Position numbers and translations under genes: made by a program
The notes under the pieces: model-generated
What the model was told of the DNA's origin: nothing
Databases searched by the model: none
Seen by the model: only the letters and a program-made list of their open reading frames with translations
Origin: Tunicatimonas pelagia
Lineage (GTDB): Bacteria > Bacteroidota > Bacteroidia > Cytophagales > Cyclobacteriaceae
DNA length: 64,000 bases
NCBI RefSeq assembly: GCF_030506325.1
Contig: NZ_CP120683.1
Span: 2,232,001 to 2,296,000 of the forward strand
Direction of reading: 5' to 3'
In this document: piece after piece, positions 34,849 to 44,139 of the stretch
Layout of the letters: every line of letters begins with the position of its first letter
Position numbering within the stretch: the first letter of the stretch is position 1

Positions 34849-34885
34849 AAAAAAAGAACATGAGGGTACTCCTCATGTTCTTCAT
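34849..34885. terminator. Bidirectional terminator between DUF2834 gene and SusCD operon 1
   Basis: AAGAACATGAGG (34854-34865) and CCTCATGTTCTT (34871-34882) form a perfect 12-bp stem with a 5-base loop. A-run on the left, T-containing tail on the right; it can stop transcripts from both sides. Confidence 0.85.
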
Positions 34886-34923
34886 ACTTCGCCGATAGTT
34901 TAAGCGAAATTTAGTTGGCTATT

Positions 34924-36207
34924 TTATTGTACTATCTCCAGCATTGGTGTATCTGCATCAGCAACAGCATCGTTTCCTGGTACGTCTTTCGCCGTTACTA
35001 CAATATTCAGAGGTCCTTCTGTTAGCGTTTCTCCTTCTGGTGAGAAAGTATACACCGCAACCTGATCTCCCACTAACTCCATCTCTACACTCTCTACCGG
35101 AGTGATACCCTGCCCGCTAATGCTAATGGTAGGATTCTCCTGTACCGTTTCGTCAAACTCAGCAGTAATGGTTACATCAAACCCTGTGTTTGTAGCGGGA
35201 GCTGAGTAGCTTAGCAAATATGTTGGCGATGTATTATCTACCTGAATGGAAAAATCATCATCCGCCATTGTTTCACCACCTCGCTCACTCGTTTCCGTTG
35301 CTCCAGTTGCCAAAATATCAACATCTCCAGCAGCCAGCGTTCCAGCGGTGAATGTGGCCCGATAGGCCTGTACTTCATCGTCGTCCTCCGTAAACATTAC
35401 AGCTTCTACCCCACTAATCGCTCCACCATCGGCGGTTGTAGCTGCAAAAGTTGGGGCTGATTGCAAAGGGGTGTCAAACGTAGCGTACACTACTTGGCTA
35501 CTCCCTGCACTCAAGGGCGAGAAGCTTGCCCGAGCCAATGTATCGTTTCCTAGTATAATATCGCCGTCGCTATCAGGTACCAATGTGAAGTACGTTGCCT
35601 CAGGGCGAGAGTCAACTACATCAATGGTTAACTCGCAGAACTCACCCTGATCGCTAAAACCACCGCAGTAGTCAGCAGAGGGCGTGCCTAACGTACGAGT
35701 TTCGCCACTTTGGTTAGCGTTAATCCGATACTCGTACGAAAGCACAAACTGGTCGCCTTCCTCCAGAGCTTCTACTGTTGCTTCGCTAAAGAATCCAGCT
35801 GCTTCAGCAGGGGTAATATTTACATTTACAGGAAAATCAGTAGGCTGATAAATAGCATATTCTACCGGGCCGTAGGTAGTATCTGCTTCGCTATCGTAGA
35901 ATTCCATAAGAAATGTAAAATCTATCAGTTCTGAGGTAGGTCCTTCTCGTCCTACAAAGAAACGGTGACCGTCTTCTGCTCCGTCAAAATCTTCAATCCC
36001 TAGCGTAAAGGCAACGCTTGAGTTAGTGAGATCATTCACGTTAAAGGCATCCTCAATGGGGTTATCATCTGGCTGAAAATCAGGTGCCAACGGAATAACT
36101 GGCGTAATCCAGTCGGGCTGACGGATTACGTCCTCATCACGGCAGCCAGCAAAAGCCACCATCGTTACTAATAAACTTGCTATATAAATTCTTTTCATGA
36201 CTTTCAT
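34924..36207 (-). CDS. SusCD-associated lipoprotein, operon 1
   Basis: 427-residue lipoprotein: signal peptide with lipobox FAGC at about 18-21, then an acidic linker and several Ig-like or beta-sandwich repeats (VDNTSPTYLLSYSAPATNTG, FDVTITAEFDETVQENPTIS), rich in Asp, Thr and Glu. Met4 (36198) is an alternative start. It follows susD 1 by 3 bases, in the place where surface glycan- or ligand-binding lipoproteins (SusE/SusF-like) usually sit. No family could be named. Its C-terminal Ig-like part reads like a calcium- or ligand-presenting stalk. Confidence 0.75.
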   Translation of the reverse strand: MKVMKRIYIASLLVTMVAFAGCRDEDVIRQPDWITPVIPLAPDFQPDDNPIEDAFNVNDLTNSSVAFTLGIEDFDGAEDGHRFFVGREGPTSELIDFTFLMEFYDSEADTTYGPVEYAIYQPTDFPVNVNITPAEAAGFFSEATVEALEEGDQFVLSYEYRINANQSGETRTLGTPSADYCGGFSDQGEFCELTIDVVDSRPEATYFTLVPDSDGDIILGNDTLARASFSPLSAGSSQVVYATFDTPLQSAPTFAATTADGGAISGVEAVMFTEDDDEVQAYRATFTAGTLAAGDVDILATGATETSERGGETMADDDFSIQVDNTSPTYLLSYSAPATNTGFDVTITAEFDETVQENPTISISGQGITPVESVEMELVGDQVAVYTFSPEGETLTEGPLNIVVTAKDVPGNDAVADADTPMLEIVQ

Positions 36208-36210
36208 TGA

Positions 36211-37944
36211 TTATTGGTTACCATCGAAACGAGCCGGATAAGGCTTAGTATCCCAGAATACCGTAGCATCGCGCCAATCGAGATCGCTAGGGCGAGGAGC
36301 ATTAGTATTGGTGTTTACCTCGTCTAGCGGCAATGGCAAACGGCGGGGGAAGCGATTTACTGGAATAATCGCCATAGCCTGTACATTGTTTCTTGCCACC
36401 GGTACAACGGGGTATTTGGTACGCCGGAGATTATTGTACGATTCAATCGGATTACCAAAGTTAGCTAGATGGAATTGACTGATAATAACATCCAACCGAG
36501 CTTCTTCCACACTGGAGTGATTAGCATCGGGCATAGCATTATCGTATAGACCTAAAATACGATTTACGTAGGCAGTAATTTGTGCGTCACTTGGCTCATA
36601 CGTAGCATCGTAGTTAGTAGCATTGGCTTGCCCAAATGCAATTACTTTACTAATTGACTCCTCTATACCCTCTTGCAGCAGTGTACGAGGATCACCGTCA
36701 GCACCGTAGAGGAGGGCTGCTTCGGCCAAGTAAAACTTCGTCATGTAGCTCGTTAGCATAGGCACAATACCAGCTCCGGTACCATCGCTCTGCCCTACGG
36801 TTTTAAACGAGTTGTCATCAAACAGTCCAACAATTGGGTATACTCCGAAAGTCGTGCGGGAGTTGCCATCGTTCGGAATTCCGCTTCCATCACCGTGATC
36901 TCGTCCGGTGTAGCCATCTCCTACGTAACCTACCGCACAAGTTCCGGCCCAAGAAGCGGGGTTATTCGGGCGCGCTCCGTAACCAAAACAAGGGAAATCG
37001 TCAGGAACTACCTGGTTGGCCGCCAAGGCATCGGTAAACTCACCAATTTGCCGATAGAAGTAATAGCGGAGACGGGGGTCTGCCACTCCGTATTCGTTCT
37101 TCATGCGGTTCATCATAAAGTTACTCATGTAGTAAGTCTTCGCTCCTTGGTAGTGTAGCTGGTGCCAGCGGTGACGATTTTCAGGAGCTAATCCGGCTCC
37201 GTATTGCAATTGAAAATCCTGGCTGAATTCCTCAATGAGTTGTCCACTCTGAGCCAGTTGGTTAATGGCTGCTACCGCTTCGCTCCGTCGGCTATCCAGC
37301 ATAGCCAAGTTAATGTACATCTTTAGCTTAAGCGTATTACCCATCCGCACCCAACTATCGATATCACCGGCGTAGATAATATCGGTTGACGGAGTAAGTG
37401 CGTCGTCCGGTAATCCTTGTAGGGTTACTAAAGCTTCATCAGCCAACGCCAGCACGCTATTATAAACTTCTTCCCCTTCCTGAAACTGAGGATTGTTGGG
37501 ACCCTCGGCTCCAGCTACTGCTTCATTAAACGGAGCAGTACCCCACATATCGATAAGCACCGTATAGACATATGCCTTTTGCAGTTGAGCGATGGCTACG
37601 TATGAAGGTAACTCCTGCTCACCAGCATCCTTAATTACTTTATCAAGATTTACTAGAGAGGTAGTAAATAAATCATTCCAGGCATTGTTAAAGTTAGATA
37701 AATCAAACTGATACTGACTATCGGTGCTTTCTGCATTTTGCCCTAGGGTCTGCACATCGCCTAAGCGACTGTTCTCGTGAATAAGCGGCTGTACCATCCC
37801 GACCTGAGCTGCCGGAATTAACAAGTCTAAATCTGGATTGGTCGGATTGTTCGGATCGGTGTTTACGTCCAACCAATCATCACCGCACGACGAGGCTGCT
37901 AACAGCAGCACTGCCATACTTAGTATTGAAATAATATGTTTCAT
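36211..37944 (-). CDS. SusD/RagB family outer-membrane lipoprotein, operon 1
   Basis: Surface lid protein that captures substrate for the SusC pore. 577 residues; lipobox SSC near 18-20. Family blocks: WLDVNTDPNNPTNPDLDLLIPA near the start, the TPR-like AIAQLQKAYVYTVLIDMWGT-APFNEAV, AGDIDSWVRMGNTLKLKMYI, and the C-terminal NFGNPIESYNNLRRTKYP. This is the SusD-like_2 type. It starts 21 bases after susC 1. Substrate unknown. Confidence 0.9.
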   Translation of the reverse strand: MKHIISILSMAVLLLAASSCGDDWLDVNTDPNNPTNPDLDLLIPAAQVGMVQPLIHENSRLGDVQTLGQNAESTDSQYQFDLSNFNNAWNDLFTTSLVNLDKVIKDAGEQELPSYVAIAQLQKAYVYTVLIDMWGTAPFNEAVAGAEGPNNPQFQEGEEVYNSVLALADEALVTLQGLPDDALTPSTDIIYAGDIDSWVRMGNTLKLKMYINLAMLDSRRSEAVAAINQLAQSGQLIEEFSQDFQLQYGAGLAPENRHRWHQLHYQGAKTYYMSNFMMNRMKNEYGVADPRLRYYFYRQIGEFTDALAANQVVPDDFPCFGYGARPNNPASWAGTCAVGYVGDGYTGRDHGDGSGIPNDGNSRTTFGVYPIVGLFDDNSFKTVGQSDGTGAGIVPMLTSYMTKFYLAEAALLYGADGDPRTLLQEGIEESISKVIAFGQANATNYDATYEPSDAQITAYVNRILGLYDNAMPDANHSSVEEARLDVIISQFHLANFGNPIESYNNLRRTKYPVVPVARNNVQAMAIIPVNRFPRRLPLPLDEVNTNTNAPRPSDLDWRDATVFWDTKPYPARFDGNQ

Positions 37945-37965
37945 AATTACTTTCTTCTTTACTGA

Positions 37966-40900
37966 TTAGAATGTAAGGGATAGGTTCACTCCGTAGCGTC
38001 GGGTGGTGGGTATCCCCATGAAGTCAAACCCCTGGGCAGCTCCTGATACATCGCCTGCCCCCAAACCACTTACTTCAGGATCAAAGTCTAACTCTTTGGG
38101 AAAGTTGGGAGCGTTATACCATAAGTTTCTTCCTGAAAGGGTAACGCGAGCACTTCCAAACGGAGTTTTATCTAAAAATGCTTGCGATAAACGGTAGCTA
38201 AATGATACCTCCCGTAGACGAATGGTAGTACGGTCGTAGACTGATACCCAATCGGCACCACCAGCAGCCCAACCATCGAAGAAATACCAGTCGTTGGCTG
38301 GAATAGTCACATTATTAGGAATTGTATTTCCACTTTCATCCAGAACAGGTCCCTGAGTGGTTCCTAAAATACCAGGCCCTAAACGAGGAACCCGATCGGT
38401 TTGACTACCCAAAACACCCCGGCTCTGCATTTGATCTGCTGAGTAAGAGTACATATCTCCTCCGTGCTGATAGTCGATCAAAAACATAAACTCAAAGCCT
38501 TTCCAGCTTAAGGTACTGGTCACGCCTAATAAATAGTCAGGGTTAGGATCTCCGATTACCTGTAGCTCAGGGTTTTCGAGAGGCTTACCACTAGTTGGGT
38601 TCACCAATACTTGCCCATTAGGATCGCCTAAGCCATTCTCTTCACTCCAACGCAGCACATCGGTTCCTAAAATTTGTCCGAAGGGTTGCCCGGGGCGGTG
38701 CACAATCGCCAAGTTGGCGAAACCGCCTACAACTACCTGCTCTAGATCACCCAACTCTTTTATCTCGTTTCGGTTGCGGGTATAGGCAGCGTATAAATTC
38801 CAGGTAAGACCACCACGGGTACGCACTGGGGTTAAATCCAGACCAACTTCCCAACCGAAATTATCTACCCGGCCTATGTTAGTCACCCGCTCAAGGTAGC
38901 CAGTAGAAGGGGCCACGTCAATCTCAGCAATCTGATCAGTACTCTGACGGTTATAGTAGGTAACGTCCAGCCCAATGCGATTATCTAAGAAACCAAATTC
39001 AGCTCCTACTTCATACTCCGTGGTGAACTCCGGCTTCAGTGCCGGGCTACCTAATGTGCTCTTGGCATTAGCTACGTTAAATGTTCCATCAGGATTAGTG
39101 AATGGAAACTGTAGATCGCGATAAGCCGTCGTTACATCACTATCATTTAGAATAAACGGAGTTTGCGTTAGGTAAGCATTAGCCTCATTACCTACCGTAG
39201 CAACCCCACCACGTAATTTAGCAAAGCTCACTAAATCGGGCATTTGAATTGCCTCGCTTAGTACGGCTGATAAGCTGACACTAGGATAGAAGTAGCTATT
39301 CTCCCCATCCGGTAGGGTTGATGACCAGTCGTTACGAGCAGCCACATTTAAGAAAAGATAATCTTGGTACGCCAAAGAAATATTACCGAATGCTCCCTGA
39401 AAACGCTGACGACGTAGTAAGTCGCGCTGCATTACCTGACTACCCGTGTTCACGATATTGGTAATACTTCCGTCAATAATACCGTTACCCAAAACAGTAG
39501 TTTGCTCGAATACTCGCTCGTTGGCATTATGCCCAAACTGGGCTTGTAGATTGAAATCAGCACTAAGGCTTTTATCGATAGATATCAAGAATACTCCGTC
39601 CAATTCGCGACGGTAGATATCATCAAGAATGTACTGCCCGGGAGGCACATTCTCTCCACCCGCTGGCAATAAGCTAGAACGGCGATCAGTGTAAGCGTTA
39701 AAACCGATCTGATATGATACGGTCATCCAGTCAAATAGATCGTAGCCAATTTGGGCTTTACCAAACGAGCGATCTACGTTACTGGTAATTGGGGCAAACT
39801 CTGATACCCAATAAGGATTATCAAAACCATTTCGGTAGTAGACACTTCCTCCGGTACGTTGGTTGTAGTACGGATAGTTGGTCAGATCGTAAGTAGGGCT
39901 TAATAAGTAAAGCATACTAATAAGCGAAGAACCAGCAGAACTTCCAGCAATTACTTCCGCACCCTGTTGAGCCGTACGCTGGTTAGTACGCACGTAATTA
40001 ACATTACCGTTAATAAATAACCCATTTTCTAGAGTGGTAGTACCACCGAAGTTGATGCTGGTACGGTCTAACTCTGAGAAAGGAATAATTCCTTGGTTAT
40101 CAGTACGGGAAACACCGGCGGTTAAAGAAACTTTTTCTCCACCACTAGTTACTTGCAGCGAATGCTCCATTAATGAACCGGTATCCCAGAAATTTTTCCA
40201 GTTATCAGAATGAGGAACTACCTCATCCAGATCTTCCAGGATTTCAGGATACTGATCGCCTACGTAAAGATCGGAGTTAGGATTACCGTACTTCCGCTGT
40301 AACGGATGAGGCACTGTACGATCTCCAGCAGCGATTTCACGATTAACTTCTGAGTAAGGAGGGCCCCATGTTCCGAAGAAACCACCATTGTACACGAAGT
40401 TATTACTACCGAAGGTAGCCCCCTGAGTAAATACATCTTGGTAAACTGGCTGCATGGCCACTTCTTCTAGTGAGAAGCTACCGTTGTAAGAAACTTCTAA
40501 GCCTTTCTTACTACCGGTTTTTCCGGCTTTAGTGGTAATTACAATTACTCCGTTAGCTGCTCGAGAGCCATAAAGTGCAGCAGCAGAAGCACCCTTTAGT
40601 ACGGTAATTGACTCAATCATGTTGGGATCTAAGTCAAAAGCCCGGTTCGACATAGGATTACCCTGCTCAAAGTTGTTTCCCGTTCGGGTTACTGAGTTGT
40701 CAAACGGAACTCCATCCACTACAAATAGTGGTTGGTTATTACCTAACATAGAGGAATTTCCTCGGATGGTAATGTTGGTAGCCGAACCAACGCCACCACC
40801 AGAACCAGCAATGTTTACTCCGGGTACTTTACCCGTTAAGGCTCGCACTGCATCCGGCTCAGAGCGTTGTTGTAAAGTTTCGCCCTCTACTTCCGATACG

Positions 40901-41313
40901 GCGTATCCCAGAGCTTTCTTTTCCCGCTCAATACCGATAGCAGTTACTACTACTTCTGATAGTTGCCGGGTGTCTGATGTCATTTCCACGTTAACAGTAG
41001 AACGACCGTTGATAGCGACTTCTTTGGCTTCCAAACCAATGAAGCTAAACGAAAGAATTTCAGCATCTGCCGGAACACTAATTCGGTAGTTACCATCAAT
41101 ATCGGTAACCGTTCCTTGGCTGGTGCCTTTCACTATGACGTTTACCCCAGGTAAAGCACTACCATCTTCTTCCGAAGTTACTTTACCAGAAATGGAACCG
41201 TCTTGTGCCCATACTTGGGTGGATAATAAGAGTGCCAGGATAAAACCCCCTATTCCCTTCACGAGGGAGAACGGATGGCCTGACGAGGTGAGTTGTGTAG
41301 AATTGTACCCCAT
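37966..41313 (-). CDS. SusC/RagA family TonB-linked outer-membrane transporter, operon 1
   Basis: 1115-residue importer. Signal peptide (about 1-36, ends VWAQ), a carboxypeptidase D regulatory-like domain (about 39-118, ISGKVTSEEDGSALPGV), TonB box LSEVVVTAIG at about 118-127, the plug with SITVLKGASAAALYGSRAAN, and a 22-strand barrel ending YGVNLSLTF. There is no STN domain, so it is not expected to signal through an anti-sigma factor. The cognate susD follows after 21 bases. Whether it imports glycans, peptides or another ligand is unknown. Confidence 0.92.
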   Translation of the reverse strand: MGYNSTQLTSSGHPFSLVKGIGGFILALLLSTQVWAQDGSISGKVTSEEDGSALPGVNVIVKGTSQGTVTDIDGNYRISVPADAEILSFSFIGLEAKEVAINGRSTVNVEMTSDTRQLSEVVVTAIGIEREKKALGYAVSEVEGETLQQRSEPDAVRALTGKVPGVNIAGSGGGVGSATNITIRGNSSMLGNNQPLFVVDGVPFDNSVTRTGNNFEQGNPMSNRAFDLDPNMIESITVLKGASAAALYGSRAANGVIVITTKAGKTGSKKGLEVSYNGSFSLEEVAMQPVYQDVFTQGATFGSNNFVYNGGFFGTWGPPYSEVNREIAAGDRTVPHPLQRKYGNPNSDLYVGDQYPEILEDLDEVVPHSDNWKNFWDTGSLMEHSLQVTSGGEKVSLTAGVSRTDNQGIIPFSELDRTSINFGGTTTLENGLFINGNVNYVRTNQRTAQQGAEVIAGSSAGSSLISMLYLLSPTYDLTNYPYYNQRTGGSVYYRNGFDNPYWVSEFAPITSNVDRSFGKAQIGYDLFDWMTVSYQIGFNAYTDRRSSLLPAGGENVPPGQYILDDIYRRELDGVFLISIDKSLSADFNLQAQFGHNANERVFEQTTVLGNGIIDGSITNIVNTGSQVMQRDLLRRQRFQGAFGNISLAYQDYLFLNVAARNDWSSTLPDGENSYFYPSVSLSAVLSEAIQMPDLVSFAKLRGGVATVGNEANAYLTQTPFILNDSDVTTAYRDLQFPFTNPDGTFNVANAKSTLGSPALKPEFTTEYEVGAEFGFLDNRIGLDVTYYNRQSTDQIAEIDVAPSTGYLERVTNIGRVDNFGWEVGLDLTPVRTRGGLTWNLYAAYTRNRNEIKELGDLEQVVVGGFANLAIVHRPGQPFGQILGTDVLRWSEENGLGDPNGQVLVNPTSGKPLENPELQVIGDPNPDYLLGVTSTLSWKGFEFMFLIDYQHGGDMYSYSADQMQSRGVLGSQTDRVPRLGPGILGTTQGPVLDESGNTIPNNVTIPANDWYFFDGWAAGGADWVSVYDRTTIRLREVSFSYRLSQAFLDKTPFGSARVTLSGRNLWYNAPNFPKELDFDPEVSGLGAGDVSGAAQGFDFMGIPTTRRYGVNLSLTF

Positions 41314-41998
41314 AGTTTCACGTTTTAGTTTAGTTTAACATATCACACTTATAGTATTTTTATATAATTTCTTACGTCAAAATAACCATTGCCCATTTGG
41401 CAACAGCACCTACTTATCTGAAAGCAGCTTTTGTAATTCTCAGTTTCTTAACAGAATAGCAAAAATATATCTTTGATTTTAAAAAGAAACTTAATTGCCT
41501 ATAAATATTCTAAAATTATGGATATTATACTACAAACCTTTACGTAACTAGGCGAAATAGCCATAGTAAATTTTTATGAGTGCGCTTCTTTCATTAGAAA
41601 ATTTTCTCAAATTCACCTAATAAAGTGGGCATATTTAATTAAGTAACCTACAATAATACATTTATTGTAAAAATACTAAAAGTAAAAATTCAAAAATGTG
41701 GGTTTCGCAAAACTCTGTTAATAGTTGTCTTATAAAAGATAAGAGTTTTATCCATAGCACCTAGCAGGATTGCCTCACATTATAGTGTCCATTTAAAAAA
41801 TGGCAAGGTCGCTTCACCACACAAATGTAAAACAGCCTTGATTAAGGAAAAGCTCTTTTCTTTGGTAAGCCTAGCTAGGCTCGTAGTCGTACAGGTTGTG
41901 AACATAAAACTGGCACATTAGAACATGACGACACTTGAACTGGAGTAACAGCATCTTTGAGCATAGGTATTATAGCCATCTTACGTAGTGTAGAAATG
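41314..41998. other. AT-rich upstream region of SusCD operon 1
   Basis: About 680 bases without coding character. A 14-bp perfect palindrome AGCCTAGCTAGGCT is at 41868-41881, some 550 bases before susC 1. No full TAnnTTTG element was found near the start. It presumably carries the susC 1 promoter and a long leader. Confidence 0.45.
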
Positions 41999-42028
41999 AA
42001 AAAGACCTATCTTAAAGACAGGTCTTTT
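41999..42028. terminator. Bidirectional terminator after SusCD operon 2
   Basis: AAAAGACCT (41999-42008 region) pairs with AGGTCTTTT (42020-42028), with an inner TCT/AGA pairing. Flanked by an A-run and a T-run. It lies about 85 bases past the operon 2 lipoprotein stop. Confidence 0.85.
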
Positions 42029-42112
42029 CATTTATTGTTCTTAAAACAGGGCACACTTCCTTGCGGTACTCGCTGATTCAAGAAGCTAGACTTCCTCTAA
42101 ATGAAGTCACTC

Positions 42113-42610
42113 TTACTCTACGATAAACGCCCGAACTTCGGTAGGAACAATTACCTGCTGATCAGATAATTGAATTTCAAAGATAAACTCTATTTCATCC
42201 TCGACTGCCAGGGTATCGGTATCGCTAATGGCTTGGTTTATTTCCGCAATAGTGGTTGTAAACGTAGCCTGCCGTCCGTTGCCAGGAATAGGGGTGCTTC
42301 GATAGAAAATAGCCGGATTTTCAGCACTCTCCGCTTCTAGGTTTCCTACATTTACGCTAAACCCACCTGCCACTTGCTGTATCTGACTAATGGTCAAGCC
42401 ACTCTCTTCCGGTATTTCCATCGTAAACTCTATAGTGCCATCACTAATAGGCACTTCTATAAACGGCGAGAAACCGTAAGTAGTAGCGTTAGGAAAGGTA
42501 ACGGGTATCTCTGGACGGTTATCTTCCAGAAATTGTCCGTAGTGATCTTCGCAGCTAGCTAATAATACTACTAGGCCAACAATGGCAAATTGAAATATAT
42601 ACTTTTTCAT
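42113..42610 (-). CDS. SusCD-associated lipoprotein, operon 2
   Basis: 165 residues when started at Met7 of the longest frame (42610); MKKYIFQFAIVGLVVLLASC gives a clear lipobox. The mature part is beta-rich, with an EVPISDGTIEFTMEIPEESG block and a C-terminal FIFEIQLSDQQVIVPTEVRA, like a small Calx-beta or Ig-like domain. It starts 18 bases after the susD 2 stop codon. Unrelated in sequence to the operon 1 and 3 lipoproteins, which suggests each operon has its own ligand-specific partner. Confidence 0.75.
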   Translation of the reverse strand: MKKYIFQFAIVGLVVLLASCEDHYGQFLEDNRPEIPVTFPNATTYGFSPFIEVPISDGTIEFTMEIPEESGLTISQIQQVAGGFSVNVGNLEAESAENPAIFYRSTPIPGNGRQATFTTTIAEINQAISDTDTLAVEDEIEFIFEIQLSDQQVIVPTEVRAFIVE

Positions 42611-42627
42611 AATTATCTTAGTTAGCA

Positions 42628-44118
42628 TTAATTATTTACATCCCACCATACCGGTACATTAGATGCAGGCGGAGTGCTTGGGACATTTTCATTATTGGTA
42701 ATGGTCTCAGCGGTGTAAAAAACCCGTAGGGGAATAGTGCCATCAACTCCATCAGCATTTAGGGATAGTGGTAAGGTCGGGTAACCGGTACGGCGGAAAT
42801 CATTCCACGATTCGTAACCGTACCCAGTAAAAGCAATGTACTTTTGCTCAATAATTTGGGCCAACTGTTCTTCGGTACTACCACTCAAGGTTACTACATT
42901 AGGGTTAGCCGCAAAGTACGCATCAATAGCAGTCCCCTCAATACCTGCTAGTTCCATAGAAGCCCGAATACCTGCTTGATAAAGCTCTTGAGCCGTACCT
43001 GCTTGTGTGATACCAAAACGAAGGGCAGCCTCGGCTAAAATAAATTTGGTTTGGAAATTGGTAAGTAAGCGAACCGGACCTTCACCATTGGCTCCGGTTA
43101 CATAAGCGTTAAACTGAGAGTAAGTCTCTGGATTAGGTAACGAACCCCGGAAGCCATTCTCGAAGGATACGTATTCACCTTCAGTTTGGGTGTAGAAGAT
43201 TGGTAATCGCGGGTCATTCAATCCTTCTAGCCGTGTTTGGAAACGTGAACTTAATGCCATATCATTCTGGAATATACCCAAATTAGTATACGAATACACT
43301 GGACTCTGACTTCCTACACTTCCTCCAAAATTCACATTCAGGTCGTGCGCGTTTTCCGTCATATATACTGCTTCACCGCCTGTTCCTTGGCTTATTACAG
43401 ACTGTATCTCTTGCTGTGCTCGTTCAGGGGCTACTTCGCTTAACTGCATTGCTAGCTTAAGTAGCAAGGTGTTGCCAGCCCGTCTCCATAAGTCTACGTC
43501 ACCGCCGTAAACTATATCATCAGCACCAGGAGAAACCGCGCTTTCCATACCTAGAAATGATAACCCTTCCCTAGTCAGATCAAATAGGCTTTGCACTGTT
43601 CGTCCGTCTACCTCACCGCCTAGATAAATTAGCTCCTGGGGATCAAGATCTGGCTGGATGACCGCGCTGTCTCCCAAAAGAGCTTCTGAATACGGAATAT
43701 CTCCCCAAAAATCGGTGGTTAAGGCAAAAACATACGCCTGCATAATTTTGGAGATACCAATGTAGGCATTGCCATTTATTTCTTCGGCAGCAGTAATACA
43801 TTGGCGCCCGTTGATTAAGGCACCACCGTATATTTCAAACTCCCATTGGTTATTGAAATCGGTTCCATCGAGAATGTAAACATCATATCCGCGAGGTCCT
43901 CCGGCCGCACCATAGTTATACTGCATTACGGTTGAGGTAAATCGGTTCAGAGCATTCGCGTTAACAAATGCTGCCCCCGCTAGCACCGTAGGTAGCAATA
44001 CATCCGGGGTAACCGCGAGCGGGTTGTTAGGAGTCTCGTTGACATCCAGGTAGTCTTCACAGCCTGTACTCCAGAGCAAAGAGACTACCGATAATATAGA
44101 AACTAATATTTTTTTCAT
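42628..44118 (-). CDS. SusD/RagB family outer-membrane lipoprotein, operon 2
   Basis: 496 residues; signal with lipobox WSTGC near 16-20. DYLDVNETPNNPLAVTPDVL is the typical start of the mature SusD-like_2 type; ISKIMQAYVFALTTDFWGDI, YGGDVDLWRRAGNTLLLKLA and TGYGYESWNDFRRTGYPTLP are the family's helical and C-terminal blocks. It begins 21 bases after susC 2. Confidence 0.9.
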   Translation of the reverse strand: MKKILVSILSVVSLLWSTGCEDYLDVNETPNNPLAVTPDVLLPTVLAGAAFVNANALNRFTSTVMQYNYGAAGGPRGYDVYILDGTDFNNQWEFEIYGGALINGRQCITAAEEINGNAYIGISKIMQAYVFALTTDFWGDIPYSEALLGDSAVIQPDLDPQELIYLGGEVDGRTVQSLFDLTREGLSFLGMESAVSPGADDIVYGGDVDLWRRAGNTLLLKLAMQLSEVAPERAQQEIQSVISQGTGGEAVYMTENAHDLNVNFGGSVGSQSPVYSYTNLGIFQNDMALSSRFQTRLEGLNDPRLPIFYTQTEGEYVSFENGFRGSLPNPETYSQFNAYVTGANGEGPVRLLTNFQTKFILAEAALRFGITQAGTAQELYQAGIRASMELAGIEGTAIDAYFAANPNVVTLSGSTEEQLAQIIEQKYIAFTGYGYESWNDFRRTGYPTLPLSLNADGVDGTIPLRVFYTAETITNNENVPSTPPASNVPVWWDVNN

Positions 44119-44139
44119 GACTTTGATTTTCTAAATTCT

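Noticed and set aside
40619-41089. 156-aa plus-strand ORF opposite susC 1
   Set aside because: Low-complexity Pro/Ser/Thr product, fully antisense to the conserved plug region of SusC.
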